From positions 186,001 to 250,000 of the forward strand of contig NZ_FOFV01000011.1 of assembly GCF_900111005.1 (NCBI RefSeq): 64,000 nt of DNA, written 5' to 3'. The stretch's first letter is position 1. Each line of letters opens with the position of its first letter. Both the position numbers and the translations under genes were made by a program. The notes beneath the pieces are model-generated. The model was not told the origin of the DNA. It worked only from the letters and a program-made list of their open reading frames with translations, and searched no databases. Source of the stretch: Lentzea albida. Its GTDB lineage: Bacteria; Actinomycetota; Actinomycetes; Mycobacteriales; Pseudonocardiaceae. Positions 32,952 to 41,377 of this stretch are shown piece after piece.

Positions 32952-33701
32952 CTAGCCGAGGCGTTCCACCACGAACGCCGTCAGGAACCCCGCCGTCGTG
33001 CACAGTCCCGTGTAGAGGTGGGCGCGGTCGAACGCCTCGGGGATCATCGTGTCCGCGACCATCGCCAGGATCGCCCCCGCCGCCACCGCCGTGATCACGG
33101 CGACGAGCTGCGGCGAGGCGCCGTCGAGCAGCAGGTTGCCCAGTGCGGCCGACACCCCGCTCGCCACCGCGATCACACCCCACACCCCGAACACGTACCT
33201 CGGCCCGCGCCCCGCCTGTTTCATGCCCGCCACGCTGGAGAGCCCCTCCGGCACGTTCGAGATGACCACCGCCGCGAGCATCGCCACGCCGACGCCGCCA
33301 CCACCGAGCAACGACACGCCCAGCACCACCGACTCCGGCACGCCGTCGAGCAGCGCGCCGACCGCGATCGCCGTGCCGCTGCCGGCCTGCTCGGACTCCG
33401 TCGGCTGATCGGTGCTGCGCTTGCGGTGCCGCGCGCCGTACCGGGCGAGCAGGACGTTGGCCAGCACGTACGCCACCGCCCCGCCCAGGAACCCGGCCGC
33501 GGTCGGGAGCAGGCCACCGGTCCTCTCCGCCTCGTCCACCAGCTCGAACGACGCCGCCGCGATCAGCACCCCGGCACCGAACGCCATCACCACGGCGACC
33601 ACGTCCCGCGGCACCCGCACGAACCAGGCGACGAGCGCCCCCACCACGAGCGCGCCGCCGCCCGCCAGTCCCCAGACACCCGCTTCGACCCACTGTGGCA
33701 T
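32952..33701 (-). CDS. ZIP family divalent metal transporter
   Basis: 249 residues with about eight membrane helices. The metal-site helices are clear: GALLDGVPESVVLGVSLLG and VISNVPEGLSSVAGMK, which replace the usual HNxPEG histidine with SN. A basic cytoplasmic loop (ARHRKRSTDQPTESEQ) lies between helices three and four. Zinc or iron import is the family role. The missing first histidine could change metal preference. Start is ATG 33701 (MPQWVEAG). Confidence 0.87.
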   Translation of the reverse strand: MPQWVEAGVWGLAGGGALVVGALVAWFVRVPRDVVAVVMAFGAGVLIAAASFELVDEAERTGGLLPTAAGFLGGAVAYVLANVLLARYGARHRKRSTDQPTESEQAGSGTAIAVGALLDGVPESVVLGVSLLGGGGVGVAMLAAVVISNVPEGLSSVAGMKQAGRGPRYVFGVWGVIAVASGVSAALGNLLLDGASPQLVAVITAVAAGAILAMVADTMIPEAFDRAHLYTGLCTTAGFLTAFVVERLG

Positions 33702-33792
33702 GCCCCCGGATGACCTGGATCTTGCCCACGTACACCTCACCGCGGCTCACCACCGCGCGTTGGGGACAGGAACTGTCCTAAAGTGTGGGTCC

Positions 33793-34737
33793 ATGTTGGA
33801 GACCTCGGCCCGGCTGCTGCGCCTGCTCGCCCTGCTGCAGTCCCGCCGCGACTGGCAGGGCAGCGAACTCGCCGACGAACTGCAGATCAGCCCCCGCACC
33901 GTCCGCCGCGACGTCGACCGGCTGCGCGAGCTCGGCTACCCGGTCAACGCCACCACCGGCACGTTCGGCGGCTACCGCCTCGGCGCCGGAGCCGAACTCC
34001 CACCCCTGCTCCTCGACGACAACGAGGCCGTCGCCGTCGCCGCGGCCCTGCGCACCAACGCCGTCACCGGCCTCGAAGAGGTCTCCCTGAGGGCGCTGCT
34101 CAAGCTCGAACAGGTCCTGCCCTCCCGGCTGCGCCACCGCGTCTCCGCCCTCGAACAGGTCGAGTCCGTGCCCCGCGACACCCCGGCACCGGCCCTGGAC
34201 CCCGAACTCCTCTCGACCCTCGCCGCCGCCTGCCGCGACAGCGACACCCTCCGCTTCGACTACAGCTCCCACGACGGCGTCCCCACCCGCCGCCGCGTCG
34301 AACCCCACCGCCTCGTCAACTGGGGCCGCCGCTGGTACCTCGTCGCCTGGGACGCCGACAAGCAGGACTGGCGCAGCTTCCGCGTCGACCGCATCACCCC
34401 GCCCCAGCCCCCGCACGGCCCCCGCTTCACCCCACGGGACTTCGACGCCACCACCTACGTCGCCGCACGCGCCAGCCAGGCCGCCTGGCGCGTGCAGGCC
34501 CGCGTCCTAGTCCACGCGCCGGCCGACGTCGTCGCCGCCCGCATCAACGCCTCCATCGGCACCGTCGAAGCCGTCGACGACAGCACCTGCGTCTTCGTGA
34601 CCGGCTCCGACTCCGTCGAGACCCTCGCCGTCTGGGTGGGCATGCTCGGCCTCGACTTCGAGGTCACCTCACCACCCGAGCTCGTGGCACACGTTCGCTC
34701 TCTTGCGGCCCGCTACGCCCGAGCCGTACAAGACTGA
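33793..34737 (+). CDS. WYL-domain transcriptional regulator (YafY/PafC-like)
   Basis: 314 residues. A winged helix at 5-55 reads LLRLLALLQSRRDWQGSELA then DELQISPRTVRRDVDRLREL. The WYL domain near 135-210 has the segment RRVEPHRLVNWGRRWYLVAW and FRVDRITPPQ. A C-terminal WCX extension follows. WYL domains bind ligands or nucleic acid and regulate stress and defence genes. The next gene starts three bases after its stop. Confidence 0.92.
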   Translation: MLETSARLLRLLALLQSRRDWQGSELADELQISPRTVRRDVDRLRELGYPVNATTGTFGGYRLGAGAELPPLLLDDNEAVAVAAALRTNAVTGLEEVSLRALLKLEQVLPSRLRHRVSALEQVESVPRDTPAPALDPELLSTLAAACRDSDTLRFDYSSHDGVPTRRRVEPHRLVNWGRRWYLVAWDADKQDWRSFRVDRITPPQPPHGPRFTPRDFDATTYVAARASQAAWRVQARVLVHAPADVVAARINASIGTVEAVDDSTCVFVTGSDSVETLAVWVGMLGLDFEVTSPPELVAHVRSLAARYARAVQD

Positions 34738-34739
34738 GC

Positions 34740-35006
34740 ATGGCCATCACCGGACGGGACATCGAGCGCCTGCTCTACACCGACACGCCCGACCCGATCC
34801 TGGTCGTGCACAACGGCTCGCCGGAGATCGTGGCGGCCGCGGAGCTGGGACGGCGGCCCGGTGCCGTCGTGGTGTGCTCGCGCAGCGAGTTGTTGCGGCG
34901 GGTGGGGGAGAGGGACCTGACCGAGGGGGAGCTGGCGGCACTGGCCGTGGAGCTCACCACTTCAACTGGACGCCCAGAGTCTCCGCCGCCCGCCTGGCCC
35001 GCGTGA
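34740..35006 (+). CDS. Small hypothetical protein
   Basis: 88 residues from ATG 34740, two bases after the WYL gene's stop. It begins MAITGRDIERLLYTDTPDPI and has no recognised domain. Its 3' end overlaps the convergent NACHT gene by about 53 bases. The tight spacing and coding-like composition support it; the last 20 residues could be a read-through tail. Confidence 0.5.
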   Translation: MAITGRDIERLLYTDTPDPILVVHNGSPEIVAAAELGRRPGAVVVCSRSELLRRVGERDLTEGELAALAVELTTSTGRPESPPPAWPA

Positions 35007-37833
35007 GCAGATCAGGCCGCAGCCCCGCAACGGAAAGCCCGCTCAGGTAGAACGTGAGCAAGGCCCTGTCACCCCCGCGTTCGTGGAACCGCAGCAGCCC
35101 TTCCACCACGACCCCGATGTCGTCGATGACATCCGGCAACCCGAAAAGCCGCACAAGCTCGGTGTCGTTCCCTCCGGTGCCCAGCCGCAGGTAGAACTCA
35201 CGCCTGAACACCTCGCCGCCCCCGTCGGCCTCGTGCAGCCGCTGGAGCGCGGGCAGGCACTTGTCCACCGGTGTGGCCATCAGGGCGACCAGCGCCGCCG
35301 TCACCTGGATACCGTGCTCGGACGCCAGTGGCGTCACCGCGTCCCGCAACGTCATGGCGACCTCGTCCAAGGTCACGTACGGCTCCGCCATCAGCAACCA
35401 CTCCGCCTGAAGCTCGCGTTCGCGGCGGTTCAGGCACACGGAGAAGTGCCGCTCGGCGTCCCGCTCCACCCACAGCCACAGCACCACGCCCGCCCACTCG
35501 TTCGACGGCAGCCGCGACTTCCAGAACAGCGTCAGCCGCCGCCAGTCGTCCACCTCCAGCGCGAGCTCGTCGGAGTAGCACTTCCCGCGCAGCACCAACG
35601 CCAGCACGACCAGGTTCAGCGAGTACTTCGCGTCCCGCACCGAGTCGGTCAGCAGGTGCGGCAGGTAGGTGCCGCGCGAGGTTCGCGACCGGTCCCTCCA
35701 GTAGAGCTGCTGCGCCACGAGTGCGAACAACCCGTCCCGGTCGGAGCCGGCCGCCAACTCCTTCAGGAAGTCCAGCACCGGCTTGCTCGACGTCAGCGCG
35801 GCGAACGACAGCACCGAGTACAGCTCGGTGTCGTCGGTCATGACCTTGCGCTTGGGACGTGCCTCGTCCATCCGCCGCAGCTCGGTCAGCCGGTTCCACA
35901 CGAACCGCGCCACCAGGTACTCGCCGAACGTCGCGTGCAGGAACTCGTAGGTGCGCAGCGTGGTCCGGTCCTCGCGGATGGACTCCGTGCGCTGCACGAA
36001 GAAGAAGCGCCCGAGCACCGTCTCACCGGCCGACAGGGGAGTGCGCGTCCCCTTCATCCGCTGCGGGGAGTCGACGCCGAGCAACTGCGCCAGGTCCGCG
36101 GTCACGTCGTGCTCGGCGACCCACTGCACGCCCCGGTTGAACATCGCCAGTGCCACCACCGACAGCCGGTCCAGCTCGAACTCGACGTCCTCCGCCAGGT
36201 CGGCCCCGGACCGGTCCGCCGCGGTCTTGGTGACCTCGCGTTCGGCGAACCTCGCCAGCAGCCGTCCGTACAGCTGGGCGCGGCTCAGCCGCAGGTGGTC
36301 GCGCTGGAACGTGCTGTCCACCGCGTCGTACAACGCCAGCATCAACAGCAGCAGCGGCTGTGAGGCGAGGTCGGGGTAGCGCAGCACGGTCTCGGCGGGC
36401 AGGGGGCGGTTGGCGGCGTTCCACACATCGAGCCAGGCGCGCACCTGGCCGTCGTCGAACGGCATCAGCCGCACCACGTGCGTGTCCCCGGGCAGCTCCA
36501 GCCCCGCGCACACGCTCATCCGGCTCGTCACCACGAACACAGCCGGCCTGCCCATGTCCTCCAGCCGCTGCTGGAAGGCCGCGATCGTCGTCAGGTAGCG
36601 GGTCTGGTTCACCCCGGTCGCCTGCAGCAGCTCGTCGAACCCGTCCAGCGCCACCACCGGCAGCGCACCGCCCGTGGTGCGGCAGAACTCCGCCCAGCTC
36701 ACCTGCTCGTGCAGCAACGTGCGCAGGCCGTGCTCGATCTGCTCCTCCAGGGTGCAGCCGGCCGGGGCGCACCGCAGTTCCACCCGCACCACGGCGAAGT
36801 CCGACGCGGGCAACCGCGCCGCCAGCATCTCCGTGAACACCGACTTGCCCGACCCCGGATCACCCAGCACCAGCAGGGGAGCGGACACCGCCCGCGGTGA
36901 CGTCAGGTGACCCGCGAGGTAGGCGTACAGGTCGTCACGGACCGGCACGTCGTCCCACGCCGCCAGCAACGACGGCGCCCACGCCCGGTCGACATCGGCC
37001 ACGACCTGGAACCGCGGATCCACGTACGCCTCGGCCAGCGCCGGAATCCGAACGTCGCCCGGCACCTCGGCCGGCTTCACCAGCGGACGCCGCAACGCAC
37101 CCCGGTACACCCCCGCCAGCTCCGTGAGCCGCACGTCCGGCGTCAGGTCCGTGGTGGTGTCGCGCAGGACGTCCTCCAGTCGCGCCAGCGCCTTGCGCGT
37201 CGCACGGCCGTCCTCGACCGCGACCCAGAACCGGATCTCGGGGTACTCGGCGGCGAACTGCCCCAGCAGCTCCCGGTACCGCTCCGCCGCCCGCTTCGCC
37301 GTGCGGCCGAGGGCCGCGCGCAGGCGCTCCTGCCCGGTGTCGTCCAGCGCGTCCCACGAAGCCAGACCTGTCACACCGCGAAGCAGGTGGTCGGCGAGAT
37401 CCCCGTACAGACGGCTCAGAAGGGCCAGGTTCTCCTCGTGCGAACGGTCCACCGACGGCAGCGGCAGCTCCAACTCCCACGGGTTGTACGAGGCGACCAG
37501 CTCGCGGTCCTGCGGGGTCAGTTTCACCGCGAACCGCTGCTCCTCGTAGGCCTCGAAGAACGCCGTCATCACCAGGACCGCGTGCGCGGCGTGCAGCTGC
37601 TGCGTACGCGTGTGACGGCTGACGCCCCGGCGCCTCGCCGAGAGCTTGGTGAGCAGGTCGTTGCTCAGGCGGACGAAGTCCGGCTTGGCGTCGAACAGGT
37701 CCAGCACGGTCCACAGGCCCAGCGACCCCGCGAGCAACGCGCCGCCCAGGAGTTTGTCCATCGCGGCGATCACCGGGTGCTCACGACCGCCGAGGATCGT
37801 GACCGCCTCGTTGTAGCTGTAGGTCCTCCGCAC
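34954..37833 (-). CDS. NACHT-domain STAND NTPase, candidate anti-phage protein
   Basis: 959 residues. An all-helical N-terminal region (1-300), possibly with a short hydrophobic segment near 28-45, is followed by the NACHT module: Walker A LVLGDPGSGKSVFTEM with Lys330, and Walker B VVALDGFDELLQATG with Asp397 and a second acidic pair at 400-401. The sensor-1-like VVTSRMSVCAGLELPG follows. The last 450 residues are helical, without recognisable leucine-rich or TPR repeats. Bacterial NACHT proteins act in anti-phage defence by sensing infection and causing dormancy or death. It is a single gene in an unremarkable neighbourhood with no obvious partner or toxin, so defence is inferred from family only. 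The start is divergent from an SDR gene with its own operators. Confidence 0.88.
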   Translation of the reverse strand: MRRTYSYNEAVTILGGREHPVIAAMDKLLGGALLAGSLGLWTVLDLFDAKPDFVRLSNDLLTKLSARRRGVSRHTRTQQLHAAHAVLVMTAFFEAYEEQRFAVKLTPQDRELVASYNPWELELPLPSVDRSHEENLALLSRLYGDLADHLLRGVTGLASWDALDDTGQERLRAALGRTAKRAAERYRELLGQFAAEYPEIRFWVAVEDGRATRKALARLEDVLRDTTTDLTPDVRLTELAGVYRGALRRPLVKPAEVPGDVRIPALAEAYVDPRFQVVADVDRAWAPSLLAAWDDVPVRDDLYAYLAGHLTSPRAVSAPLLVLGDPGSGKSVFTEMLAARLPASDFAVVRVELRCAPAGCTLEEQIEHGLRTLLHEQVSWAEFCRTTGGALPVVALDGFDELLQATGVNQTRYLTTIAAFQQRLEDMGRPAVFVVTSRMSVCAGLELPGDTHVVRLMPFDDGQVRAWLDVWNAANRPLPAETVLRYPDLASQPLLLLMLALYDAVDSTFQRDHLRLSRAQLYGRLLARFAEREVTKTAADRSGADLAEDVEFELDRLSVVALAMFNRGVQWVAEHDVTADLAQLLGVDSPQRMKGTRTPLSAGETVLGRFFFVQRTESIREDRTTLRTYEFLHATFGEYLVARFVWNRLTELRRMDEARPKRKVMTDDTELYSVLSFAALTSSKPVLDFLKELAAGSDRDGLFALVAQQLYWRDRSRTSRGTYLPHLLTDSVRDAKYSLNLVVLALVLRGKCYSDELALEVDDWRRLTLFWKSRLPSNEWAGVVLWLWVERDAERHFSVCLNRRERELQAEWLLMAEPYVTLDEVAMTLRDAVTPLASEHGIQVTAALVALMATPVDKCLPALQRLHEADGGGEVFRREFYLRLGTGGNDTELVRLFGLPDVIDDIGVVVEGLLRFHERGGDRALLTFYLSGLSVAGLRPDLLTRARRAAETLGVQLKW

Positions 37834-37906
37834 CCGGAATGTCTACCGGACCTCCGGCTCGGCCAGCCCGGGAACAACACCATCAGACCAGCCACCCCCG
37901 CGAAAC

Positions 37907-37919
37907 GGATAGTCCATCC
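37907..37919. promoter_or_regulatory. GGAT-N5-ATCC operator, copy 1 (SDR promoter)
   Basis: GGATAGTCCATCC, an inverted repeat GGAT-N5-ATCC; on the other strand it reads GGATGGACTATCC, matching the other two copies. It lies 70 bases before the SDR gene. Confidence 0.65.
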
Positions 37920-37949
37920 GCATGTGTGCTAGCGTCAGCCACAACAAGT

Positions 37950-37962
37950 GGATGAGCTATCC
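37950..37962. promoter_or_regulatory. GGAT-N5-ATCC operator, copy 2 (SDR promoter)
   Basis: GGATGAGCTATCC lies 16 bases before the SDR start codon. With copy 1 it brackets the likely promoter. Confidence 0.7.
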
Positions 37963-37977
37963 GAATTGAGGAGTGGC

Positions 37978-38844
37978 ATGACCCCCACAGCAGTCATCAC
38001 CGCCGGCACCGGCGGCATCGGACTCCACACCGCCCTCGCACTCGCCGAAACCGGCTACGCCGTCACCGTCGTCGGCCGCAACCCCGAACGCGGCGCCAAC
38101 GCCGTCCACGCCATCAACACCAGGGGAGGGGAGACCGCCCGCTTCCTGCAGGCCGACCTCTCCTCACTCGACGAAGTACGCACCCTCGGCGCCCGCATCG
38201 CAGCCGAAGGAGAACTCACCGTCCTCGTCAACAACGTCGGCGCCATGTTCGCCGACCACACCCACATCAACGGCGTCGAAGGCTCCTTCCTCGTCAACCA
38301 CCTCTCGCCCTACCTGCTCACCGAAACACTGCTCCCCGTCATCACCGGCCGCGTCGTCAACGTGACCTCCAAAGCCGTCGTCGTGGCCAAGACGAACTTC
38401 CACGAAGTCGAACCACCCGGCGACTACTACTCCTTCCACTGGTACGGACGCGCCAAGCTCGCGAACCTCGCCTACACCCTCGACCTCGCCCACCGGCAGA
38501 CCACCGTCCCCGTCCTCGCCGCCGACCCCGGCGCCGCCGCCACCGACATGACCAACGGCACCCTCACCGACCCCAAGGTCGTCTCACCCGCCCTGCGACT
38601 CGCCTGGCCGTTCGTCCGCCGCACCTTCGAACGATCCACCTCCGGCCCCGCCTCCCTCGCCGCCCGCTCCTCGATCCGCGCCGCCACCGACGCCACCCTC
38701 ACCACCGGCACCGTCCTCGGACCCGACACCACCCCCGTCACACCCCACCACGCCGCCCGAGACCCCCGCGTCCAACAAGCCGTACGCCGCCACAGCGAGA
38801 GGCACGCACCACTCCACCGCATTCCGGATGGCGTATCCAATTAA
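37978..38844 (+). CDS. Short-chain dehydrogenase/reductase (retinol-dehydrogenase-like)
   Basis: 288 residues from ATG 37978. NAD(P) motif TAGTGGIGLHTALALAETG, then LVNNVGAMF, and catalytic YGRAKLAN. The classical SDR fold is extended at the C terminus as in the retinol-dehydrogenase/oxidoreductase group. The first glycine motif has TGGIG, normal for this group. The gene is followed, ten bases later, by a TetR gene, and both promoters carry the same GGAT-N5-ATCC palindrome, so the TetR protein probably represses this enzyme until a substrate-like ligand is present. Confidence 0.9.
   Translation: MTPTAVITAGTGGIGLHTALALAETGYAVTVVGRNPERGANAVHAINTRGGETARFLQADLSSLDEVRTLGARIAAEGELTVLVNNVGAMFADHTHINGVEGSFLVNHLSPYLLTETLLPVITGRVVNVTSKAVVVAKTNFHEVEPPGDYYSFHWYGRAKLANLAYTLDLAHRQTTVPVLAADPGAAATDMTNGTLTDPKVVSPALRLAWPFVRRTFERSTSGPASLAARSSIRAATDATLTTGTVLGPDTTPVTPHHAARDPRVQQAVRRHSERHAPLHRIPDGVSN
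38826..38838. promoter_or_regulatory. GGAT-N5-ATCC operator, copy 3 (TetR gene)
   Basis: GGATGGCGTATCC sits in the last codons of the SDR gene, 17 bases before the TetR start. It suggests that TetR binds its own promoter as well as that of the SDR gene. Confidence 0.68.
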
Positions 38845-38854
38845 GCTGGACACC

Positions 38855-39415
38855 ATGACGCCGCAGCGAAAGGACGCCGCCCGCAACTGGGAGCACATCC
38901 TCACCGTCGCCCGCGAACTCGTCGACGAAGGCACCCCGCTGCAGCTCAACGACGTCGCCCGCCGCGCAGGCCTCGGCGTCGGCACCGTCTACCGCCACTT
39001 CCCGACCCCCGAAGCACTCCTCGAGACCGTCGCCACCCCCTGCCTCGAGACCCTCGCCGCCCAAGGCGAACAAGCACTCACCCACGACGACCCCTGGACC
39101 GCCTTCGCCGACTGCCTCACCCGCCTCGTCGAAGGCCAGGTCACCGACCCCGCACTCGCCAAGGTCGCCGCCTCCGCACAGGACGTCCTGCCCCGCACCG
39201 CCGAACTCAAGCAGCAGATCCTCGCCACCGGCGCCAAACTCCTCGACCGCGCCCGCGCGGCCGGAGCCATCCACCCCGACATCGACAACGCCGACCTCGT
39301 CCCCCTCATGTGCGGCATCTCCTACGCCACCTACGTCCACAGCACCGACACCGACGACCGGCTCGCCGCCGCCCGCCGCTACGTCGACACCCTGCTCCGA
39401 GGCCTACGCGCCTGA
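38855..39415 (+). CDS. TetR/AcrR family regulator of the adjacent SDR gene
   Basis: 186 residues. The DNA-binding domain (about 6-55) reads ARNWEHILTVARELVDEGTP then LQLNDVARRAGLGVGTVYRH with the YRHFPT helix end. The C-terminal part resembles the SbtR-like group. It follows the SDR gene closely and its presumed operator is found three times in the pair. The last codons (GLRA) lie in a 13-base sequence duplicated 20 bases downstream. Confidence 0.9.
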   Translation: MTPQRKDAARNWEHILTVARELVDEGTPLQLNDVARRAGLGVGTVYRHFPTPEALLETVATPCLETLAAQGEQALTHDDPWTAFADCLTRLVEGQVTDPALAKVAASAQDVLPRTAELKQQILATGAKLLDRARAAGAIHPDIDNADLVPLMCGISYATYVHSTDTDDRLAAARRYVDTLLRGLRA

Positions 39416-39432
39416 ACGCAGGCCTACGCGCC
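39400..39432. repeat. 13-bp direct repeat at the TetR/LLM junction
   Basis: AGGCCTACGCGCC occurs at 39400-39412 and again at 39420-39432. The first copy is the 3' end of the TetR gene and the second contains the stop of the convergent oxidoreductase. Confidence 0.8.
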
Positions 39433-40222
39433 ACAACGCGGGGGACCGGCCGCCACGAACGCCCGCAACTCCTCCCACCCCCGCGCGCCCCCGTCGGTCA
39501 ACATCCACGTCACACCCGCGGCCTCGTACTCCGCCACCTCCACCGGCAACACCGGCCCACCCCACAGCACGACATCACCGTCCTCGGGCCCGCCCGACGC
39601 CACGAAGTCCGCCTTCAACCGCGCCGCGTCAGCAGGGGAGAGCACGACCAACCCCTCCGGCCCGAACGTCGCCGGCACCACCCCCGCCGCGTGCTCCGCC
39701 GCACGGAACGGCACCGACCGCGGCCACGCACCCCCCCCACCCAGACCGGCACCTCCACCGGCGCGAACCGCACCCCCGACACCTCGAACACCGAACCCCG
39801 GTGCTCCACCTCCACACCCGACAACAACGCCCGCACCAGACCCACCCCCTCCGACATCGCCTCCGCACGCGACACCCGCTCGCCGAAGGGGAGAAGTCCT
39901 GCGGCACCCCCGCACCCACCCCCAGCACCAGCCGCCCACCCGACAACCGCTGCAGCGTCGACGCCTCCAACGCCACCTTCCACGGACGCCGACGCCCCAA
40001 CGACGTCACCAACGGCCCCAGCCGCACCCTCGACGTCCGCGCCGCCACCGCCCCCAACGTCACCCACACATCCGCCACCACCGGCTCACCCGGCACCACC
40101 ACGTGGTCCCACAGGAAGAACCCGTCCCACCCCGCCGCCTCCGCCTCCACGGCGAGCGACACCAGCACGGACGGATCACCGAACGACGGACCGAAACCGG
40201 GCACGTAGATCGCGTATCGCAT
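39424..40222 (-). pseudogene. LLM-class F420/flavin oxidoreductase split by two frameshifts
   Basis: Three overlapping frames together give one protein: MRYAIYVPGFGPSFGDPSVL to LVLGVGAGVPQDF, then PFGERVSRAEAMSEGVGLVR to VPVWVGG, then WPRSVPFRAAEHAAGVVPAT to the end. This order is the luciferase-like monooxygenase family (PF00296). Each shift is repaired by adding one base: a C in the CCCC run (coding strand) near 39890-39896, and a G in the run of eight near 39731-39738. Both lie in homopolymers, so sequencing or assembly error is as likely as true decay. If real, the gene is inactive. Start is ATG 40222. Confidence 0.75.
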
Positions 40223-40297
40223 GCACCGAGTGTCGCAACCACCCCCGACAAGATCATTCACAAGCGTCTGACCAGCTGAAACAGGGGAGCGGGGGAG

Positions 40298-40792
40298 TCA
40301 GCGACCTACGCCCGTCGCGCCGTCCAGCTGCTCCCGCAAGATGTCCGCGTGCCCCGCGTGCCGCGCCGTCTCCGTCACCACGTGCACCAGGACGTTGAAC
40401 AACATCACGTCCGGACGCGGCCACCACGGCACATGACCAGGCGAATCCACCGCAAGCGAAGAGATCGTCACGTCCGAATGCGCCCACGCGCGCCGATAAC
40501 GAGCAACGATGTCCCCACGCGACTCCGACTCGTCCGCCCGCATGTCCGAGCCCCGCGCCGCCAAGTCGTCCCACCGCGGCATCGGCTCGGGAAACGGCCG
40601 CCCGAACACCTCCCCGAAATACCGGGACTCCGTCAGCGTCAGGTGCTTCACCAATCCCAGCAGGTTCGTCCCGGACGCCACCAGCGGGCGTCGCACCTCG
40701 GCCTCGGACAACCCCTCGAGCTTCCACACCAGCACCTCGCGCAACTCACGCAGATCGCCGTGCAGGTACGTCTTCGCGAAATCATCGATCAT
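40298..40792 (-). CDS. DinB family protein
   Basis: 164 residues from ATG 40792. Four-helix-bundle DinB/YfiT type: KTYLHGDLRELREVLVWKLE, TNLLGLVKHLTLTESRYFGE with the first metal histidine, and NVLVHVVTETARHAGHADIL with the last two. The three histidines are the usual metal site of mycothiol- or bacillithiol-dependent transferases. Another DinB gene with a similar NRHAGHADILRE ending lies at the right edge of the window. Confidence 0.9.
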   Translation of the reverse strand: MIDDFAKTYLHGDLRELREVLVWKLEGLSEAEVRRPLVASGTNLLGLVKHLTLTESRYFGEVFGRPFPEPMPRWDDLAARGSDMRADESESRGDIVARYRRAWAHSDVTISSLAVDSPGHVPWWPRPDVMLFNVLVHVVTETARHAGHADILREQLDGATGVGR

Positions 40793-41045
40793 GACCGCAG
40801 AGCATGACAGCGCGGCCACACCGACCTCTAACGCCACGGTGACGAAAGACGGAGAGGGACAGCGGCGAACAGGGGCGCCGTACCGCGGCCGGCCACGAAC
40901 GCGCCGCTGGCAAACGCCAGGAGAATCCGTCTGGACGAACCGCCGCGCGACGCGGCACGGCCGACGGCTGTCACGCAAGGGCCGCGGGGGGCGTCGAGCG
41001 GCGCTGGGAGAGTCCCGTCAGCGGGCCGGATCAACGTTACTTGAC

Positions 41046-41059
41046 ATAATGTAGATTAT
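41046..41059. promoter_or_regulatory. ATAAT-N4-ATTAT palindrome, copy 1
   Basis: ATAATGTAGATTAT, directly overlapping a TTGACA box (41041-41046). It is an unusually AT-rich symmetric site for this genome and is matched by a second copy about 290 bases downstream. Confidence 0.6.
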
Positions 41060-41117
41060 CGGCGAAACGGCGACCTGCGAAGATCGCTTCGGAAGGGGCC
41101 GAAAACGCCGTGTTGGC

Positions 41118-41164
41118 GCGTCTGCAAGCCGCACCGGCGGGCAGGCCGGCCCGCTTGCAGACGC
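41118..41164. repeat. 12-bp-arm inverted repeat (hairpin)
   Basis: GCGTCTGCAAGC at 41118-41129 and GCTTGCAGACGC at 41153-41164 pair perfectly, and the 23-base interior is itself GC-rich and partly self-complementary. It is a terminator or a recombination-site-like structure. Confidence 0.75.
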
Positions 41165-41334
41165 CCACAACATCAGATCCACGGCGATGCCGGAGCGCGG
41201 TCGACATCGACGTGTCGTCAGTGAGGACGTACGTGGCGGGGCGCCATTACGCTCACGATCCCCGACAAGTGACGCCACCTGGTCCAGCAGCTTCGTCCGG
41301 CCGTCAGCAACCCGGCGAAACGGACATTTCATGC

Positions 41335-41348
41335 ATAATCGCCATTAT
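41335..41348. promoter_or_regulatory. ATAAT-N4-ATTAT palindrome, copy 2
   Basis: ATAATCGCCATTAT, 30 bases before the recombinase start. On the minus strand both copies read GATAAT-N4-ATTATG, so outer bases are shared too. Confidence 0.6.
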
Positions 41349-41377
41349 CCAGCACGGAACACGGGATTGTCGGTGCT

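Larger units (their letters stand above)
40793..41377. other. 585-bp gap before the recombinase: palindromes and a hairpin, no clear gene
   Basis: No convincing gene is seen; a minus-strand frame ending near 41018 lacks a ribosome binding site and has no recognisable content. The part from 41040 to 41350 is locally AT-richer and contains two ATAAT-N4-ATTAT palindromes, a 12-bp-stem hairpin and the direct repeat GGCGAAACGG (41061-41070 and 41314-41323). It may be the regulatory or attachment region of the recombinase. Confidence 0.5.

Noticed and set aside
37834-37977. The NACHT gene as part of a two-gene defence operon with the SDR gene
   Set aside because: The genes are divergent, and the SDR is clearly tied to its own TetR by shared operators.
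41018-41332. Minus-strand frame of 104 codons before the recombinase
   Set aside because: No ribosome binding site, no recognisable domain and it runs through the hairpin and palindromes; more likely non-coding.
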